A program made the translations under genes and the position numbers. Positions 8,603 through 11,077 of a stretch of DNA of 11,077 bases are shown here, one piece after another. Each line of letters starts with the position of its first letter. The first letter of the stretch is position 1. The notes under the pieces were generated by a model that was not told the origin of the DNA, searched no databases, and was given only the letters and a program-made list of their open reading frames with translations. This stretch comes from Cyclobacteriaceae bacterium (lineage in GTDB: Bacteria; Bacteroidota; Bacteroidia; Cytophagales; Cyclobacteriaceae), in the NCBI GenBank assembly GCA_029882675.1, contig JAOUKJ010000085.1:1-11077 (forward strand). Direction: 5' to 3'.

Positions 8603-8854
8603 GGTTTATCAACCTCCGGACAACTGTTGCTGCGCAACAATTATGGCAGAGTGTCCTAAACAGGCTTGTTGTTCACAGGCGGATTACCTTCGGTGATCCG
8701 GTGGTGGTGGTTTATCAACCCCCTGACAACTGTTGCTACGCAACATTTAAGGAAGGGAATTCTAAACAGGTTTGTTGCTCACAGGCGGATTACCTTCGGT
8801 GATCCGGTGGTGGTGGTTTATCAACCCCCTGACAACTGTTGCTACGCAACATTT
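8603..8854 (+). repeat. 106-bp tandem repeat: two full units and a 40-bp partial unit
   Basis: Units start at 8603, 8709 and 8815, each with GGTTTATCAACC. Units 1 and 2 differ at roughly a dozen positions. A 76-bp stretch is identical between 8673-8748 and 8779-8854. Each full unit carries two hairpins: TGTTGC/GCAACA with a 3-nt loop (8625-8639, 8731-8745, and 8837-8851 in the partial unit), and a 9-bp stem CGGATTACC/GGTGATCCG with a TTC loop (8680-8700, 8786-8806). The most variable part lies between these hairpins. A unit length of 106 bp is not a multiple of three, so the open frames across it are not expected to be coding. The strand is arbitrary. A REP-like dispersed element is possible. 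Confidence 0.85.
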
Positions 8855-8862
8855 TTTGTTTT
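8837..8862 (+). terminator. Possible plus-strand intrinsic terminator
   Basis: The hairpin TGTTGC-TAC-GCAACA (8837-8851) is followed directly by TTTTTTGTTTT. This is the standard layout of an intrinsic terminator, and the tail is identical to that of the tRNA-Cys terminator on the other strand. No plus-strand gene lies upstream, so it would only act on transcripts through the repeats or on antisense transcripts. Confidence 0.4.
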
Positions 8863-8902
8863 ATGAGTGAGCAGATTCAAATTTCATTTGATCTGCTCAC
8901 TC

Positions 8903-8933
8903 ATAAAACAAAAAACCCTTCTTGCGAAGGGTT
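8903..8933 (-). terminator. Intrinsic terminator of tRNA-Cys
   Basis: On the minus strand, AACCCTTC-GCAA-GAAGGGTT forms an 8-bp stem with a 4-nt loop (8933-8914), followed by TTTTGTTTTAT. It lies 13 nt after the mature tRNA end, so it should end the short tRNA transcript and separate it from the receptor operon. Confidence 0.85.
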
Positions 8934-8945
8934 GTCAGGGGGTTG

Positions 8946-9016
8946 AGGCGCTGAGCGGATTCGAACCGCTGTAGAAGGTTTTGCAGACCTCTGCCTAGCC
9001 ACTCGGCCACAGCGCC
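8946..9016 (-). tRNA. tRNA-Cys (anticodon GCA)
   Basis: The 71-nt cloverleaf has a perfect 7-bp acceptor stem (GGCGCTG with CAGCGCC) and a T arm with GGTTCGAATCC. The anticodon loop CTGCAAA gives GCA for cysteine codons. The discriminator is U73 (position 8946), the main identity base for cysteinyl-tRNA synthetase. The 3' CCA is not encoded (the next bases are CAA) and must be added after processing. The gene has its own promoter and terminator and stands alone between the glycosidase gene and the receptor operon. Confidence 0.96.
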
Positions 9017-9034
9017 ATCATATTTTTGAAGCTG

Positions 9035-9065
9035 CAAAATTAGGTATAAACAAATTCAGAACCAA
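9035..9065 (-). promoter_or_regulatory. Bacteroidota-type promoter of tRNA-Cys
   Basis: On the minus strand, TTG (9065-9063) is followed after 20 nt by TAATTTTG (9042-9035). This fits the Bacteroidota consensus TTG-N19-21-TAnnTTTG exactly. The start of transcription should be near 9028, about a dozen bases before the mature tRNA 5' end at 9016. Confidence 0.8.
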
Positions 9066-9209
9066 ACAATAAAAAATTCTTTCATTGCTCCGATACCCGG
9101 AGGTGGGATTAACTCAATATCCCTTTATGCGGAAACCAACGATTCACTACCTCTTTTCATTGGAATCGTAATTGCGGATATTTTGACCCTCTTTCTGGTG
9201 AGGTGAAGA

Positions 9210-10094
9210 TTAGCGCTTAACAGGCAGAACCAATACGGCATTCGCTACCTTTCTTTCGCCTTTGTGGTCAAAAGTCTTATTGTCGGAAGGATAATTTACT
9301 ATGCCATTGGCTGTCCGGTCTTTGATCCAGAAAGTAGTTGACCCACCTCCATCGAGATTAAGTGCATCTGTGCAGCCGGTCTCCTGCATTAATTGAGATA
9401 ATTCCGCTATAGACATGCCTATGGCCTGTTTGTTTCGACCATCAACAGTGACCAGAAGTAATTGTTTTCCGGCTGTGAGGCCTATAGCAGTACGCGGGTG
9501 TCGGTTATTGTTGAAGGCATCGTCAGTTATGGCTTCCTCCTGTCCATGAAACAGGAGCAACGGCCCACTGGAAAGGATATCATGGTATTTACCGTTTTTT
9601 TTCCAGCCATCATCTGGCTTTTTAATGATTGATACTTCCCCCTTTTTGTCAATGGCGAAGGCAGCTTCGTCTGTAAAACGGTCTTTGCGCACCGACTGAT
9701 TTATGACGTTTTTGTCTTTTTGCAGAAACACGACAGATCCTCCCTTTTTCATATCAAAGAAAGATCCGTTGATGGCCGCCAGGGCCTTGTTTCTGATCGC
9801 CAGTTCACTGGTATAAACCAGGCTGGTGTCTTCAATGGCAATTGAAAGACGGTAATTGTTGGTTGTCTGATCCAGGATCAATATGTTGATGCTTTGCATA
9901 CCATCACTTGTGTTGTAGTGATAATACCGCCACACAACACCTTGCGTCAGTTCATCCTCAATGAGGGGTTGGTGTCCGAAAAGTTCCTGGCATACCGAAT
10001 CATTTACCCCGATGTAAAGCCAAAGGGCTATAATAATAATGATCTTCCGTCCCGGATTATTAAACAACAAGGTTGATGATTTTTCGGGGTACAA
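9210..10094 (-). CDS. Exported phosphodiester glycosidase family protein (NAGPA/DUF2233 domain)
   Basis: The product of up to 294 residues has the motifs of the NAGPA domain in order: LAAINGSFFDMKKGG (105-119), ILSSGPLLL (173-181), RHPRTAIGL (198-206), LVTVDGR (214-220), GMSIAELSQLM (226-236) and ALNLDGGGSTTFW (244-256). The last two lead to the closing VANAVLVLP. The family includes the mammalian enzyme that uncovers mannose 6-phosphate. Bacterial members are thought to cleave sugar phosphodiesters in the envelope, but the substrate here is unknown. A hydrophobic signal (IIIIIALWLYIGV, 18-30) indicates export. There is no ATG near the N-terminus. The in-frame TTG codons at 10094, 10070 and 10067 are the candidate starts, and all overlap the 3' end of leuS (by 8 to 35 nt), suggesting coupling. 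The 5' boundary is therefore uncertain. Confidence 0.9.
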   Translation of the reverse strand: MYPEKSSTLLFNNPGRKIIIIIALWLYIGVNDSVCQELFGHQPLIEDELTQGVVWRYYHYNTSDGMQSINILILDQTTNNYRLSIAIEDTSLVYTSELAIRNKALAAINGSFFDMKKGGSVVFLQKDKNVINQSVRKDRFTDEAAFAIDKKGEVSIIKKPDDGWKKNGKYHDILSSGPLLLFHGQEEAITDDAFNNNRHPRTAIGLTAGKQLLLVTVDGRNKQAIGMSIAELSQLMQETGCTDALNLDGGGSTTFWIKDRTANGIVNYPSDNKTFDHKGERKVANAVLVLPVKR

Positions 10095-11077
10095 TAATCA
10101 CCTTTTTGGGTGGTTTGCCTTCCGTCCATTTTTGCACAATATCCGAGGCGAGTACTGCTTTTTCCACTTCTTCATGAGGCGTGTCGAGTGCGAATTTCAT
10201 TTTCGCGCGCATTTTGCCATTGATCATGATCGGGTATTCGTGTTCCTCTTCCCGGATATACTTCTCTTCAAATTTCGGGAAAGCGGCGTTTACGATTGAA
10301 GTATCATGTCCGGCAAGGTGCCACAATTCCTCACAAATATGTGGGGCGTATGGAGCAATGACACTGATGAGATCCTCCAGAATGGCCCTTTTGTTACATT
10401 TTAATGAAGTGAGTTCATTGACACAAATCATAAAACTGCTGACAGAGGTATTGAATGCCAGTCTTTCAATATCTTCAGGCACTTTTTTAATCACCTTGTG
10501 CAGGGCCTTAAGTTCCTGATCTGAAGGTTGCTGCTCTGAAAGCTCAAAATCTCCGCTTTTGTTGTGAAACAGGTTCCATAATTTTTTCAAAAACCGGTAC
10601 ACACCATCAATACCATGTGTATCCCAAGGTTTTGACTGTTCGAGGGGACCGAGGAACATTTCATACAGGCGAAGTGTATCTGTACCATAAGTTTCAGCCA
10701 CATCATCGGGATTTACCACATTGTGAAGCCTTTTTGACATTTTTTCTGTTTCCGACCCGCAGATAAACTTACCGTCTTCCAGAATGAACTCGGCATCATT
10801 GAGATCCTGGCGCCAGGTTTTAAATTGCGCGATATCCAGTTCATCATTTTTAACCATGCTGATATCAACATGGATAGGAGTGGTCTGATGCGCTTTGCGC
10901 AGGTTGTACGAAACAAAAGTATTGGTGTCTTTGATGCGATGGGCTAAGCTGGACCGGCCCTGGATCATACCCTGGTTTACGAGTTTTTTAAAAGGTTCTT
11001 CATGATTTATGAATCCCCGGTCGTATAAAAAAAGGTTCCAAAACCTGCTGTATAACAAATGTCCCGTGGCATGTTCC
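10060..11077 (-). CDS. leuS: Leucyl-tRNA synthetase, C-terminal part
   Basis: This fragment of about 339 codons continues past the window edge. It charges tRNA-Leu with leucine in the cytoplasm. It opens with EHATGHLLYSRFW, the conserved HIGH-side sequence of the class I catalytic domain. Next come KLVNQGMIQG, the KMSKS loop as KMSKR (10743-10729), and NPDDVAETYGTDTLRLYEMF with PLEQSKPWDT. The anticodon-binding helical domain follows (LAFNTSVSSFMICVNEL, PYAPHICEELWHLAG). The C-terminal tail-binding domain ends with MINGKMRAKMKF and VPRKIINLVV. The order and the ending are complete for a bacterial LeuRS. The KMSKR variant replaces the final serine of the motif; arginine at this place occurs in other class I enzymes, so it need not impair function. 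The stop codon lies inside the possible start region of the next gene. Confidence 0.97.
   Translation of the reverse strand, partial: EHATGHLLYSRFWNLFLYDRGFINHEEPFKKLVNQGMIQGRSSLAHRIKDTNTFVSYNLRKAHQTTPIHVDISMVKNDELDIAQFKTWRQDLNDAEFILEDGKFICGSETEKMSKRLHNVVNPDDVAETYGTDTLRLYEMFLGPLEQSKPWDTHGIDGVYRFLKKLWNLFHNKSGDFELSEQQPSDQELKALHKVIKKVPEDIERLAFNTSVSSFMICVNELTSLKCNKRAILEDLISVIAPYAPHICEELWHLAGHDTSIVNAAFPKFEEKYIREEEHEYPIMINGKMRAKMKFALDTPHEEVEKAVLASDIVQKWTEGKPPKKVIIVPRKIINLVV

Larger units (their letters stand above)
8821..8946. repeat. Nested inverted repeat enclosing two different hairpins and the tRNA-Cys terminator
   Basis: The outer arms are 16 bp and perfect (8821-8836, TCAACCCCCTGACAAC, against 8931-8946). 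The inner arms are 25 bp and perfect (8852-8876 against 8891-8915). They extend after one bulged base by CAAAT/ATTTG around a 3-nt loop at 8883-8885. Between outer and inner arms each side has exactly 15 nt that do not match each other but fold on themselves: 8837-8851 (TGTTGC TAC GCAACA) and 8916-8930 (core of the terminator hairpin). Single strands could therefore fold into a four-armed cross. Position 8946 is the discriminator base of the tRNA, so one outer arm is the tRNA 3' trailer. Confidence 0.85.

Noticed and set aside
8603..8854. CRISPR-like or integron attC-like array
   Set aside because: The 106-bp units are almost wholly repeated, with no short repeat and unique spacer pattern. 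No cas or integrase gene is present, and no clear attC core sites (GTTRRRY) border the units.
8666..8866. Plus-strand open frame of 66 codons through the tandem repeats
   Set aside because: The repeat length shifts frame between units, the product is low in complexity (WWW, VVVV), and no promoter fits. It is a by-product of the repeat.
9088..9102. Hairpin CTCCG/CGGAG as a terminator upstream of the tRNA
   Set aside because: The stem is only 5 bp and the nearest T-tract on the minus strand begins about 12 nt later, so it does not fit an intrinsic terminator.
10729..10743. KMSKR in place of KMSKS as a sign of a defective LeuRS
   Set aside because: All other motifs are intact, and arginine at this position is tolerated in class I synthetases, so it is a natural variant.

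Overview
The window comes from a member of the Bacteroidota. The order looks Cytophagales-like, but this is a guess and the genus cannot be told from the sequence. Four signs support the phylum: a TonB-dependent receptor with STN and carboxypeptidase-regulatory-like domains next to DUF4249 lipoproteins, an MG-domain surface protein, FtsX-type permease and LeuRS sequences of the Bacteroidota style, and a TTG-N20-TAATTTTG promoter (the -33/-7 type of this phylum) in front of the tRNA. Every supported gene is on the minus strand, so transcription runs from high to low coordinates.

Layout in the direction of transcription: (1) 11077-10060, the C-terminal part of leuS, cut by the window edge. (2) 10094-9210, an exported NAGPA-type phosphodiester glycosidase that overlaps the end of leuS. 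(3) 9065-8903, tRNA-Cys(GCA) with a clear promoter and an intrinsic terminator. (4) 8946-8603, a noncoding block holding 106-bp tandem repeats and a large nested inverted repeat that takes in the tRNA terminator. (5) 8519-411, a tight five-gene operon: a small exported protein of unknown function, a TonB-dependent receptor, two tandem DUF4249 lipoprotein paralogues, and a large MG-domain protein. (6) 282-1, the start of an FtsX/MacB-like ABC permease.

The operon is best read as an outer-membrane uptake or surface-assembly system. The receptor would be the TonB-powered channel, the DUF4249 lipoproteins its partners (a SusD-like role is inferred), and the MG-domain protein a surface or periplasmic accessory. 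The substrate cannot be predicted. Genes are separated by 2 to 6 nt, which suggests translational coupling.

Two structures deserve a closer look. First, between the DUF4249 paralogues lies a short remnant of the start of the MG-domain gene. It appears to be the scar of the tandem duplication and now forms a 9-codon ORF coupled to the second paralogue. Second, the tRNA-Cys trailer and terminator module is mirrored on the opposite strand with its hairpin exchanged. Its first 16 nt, starting at the tRNA discriminator base, also occur in the 106-bp tandem repeats.
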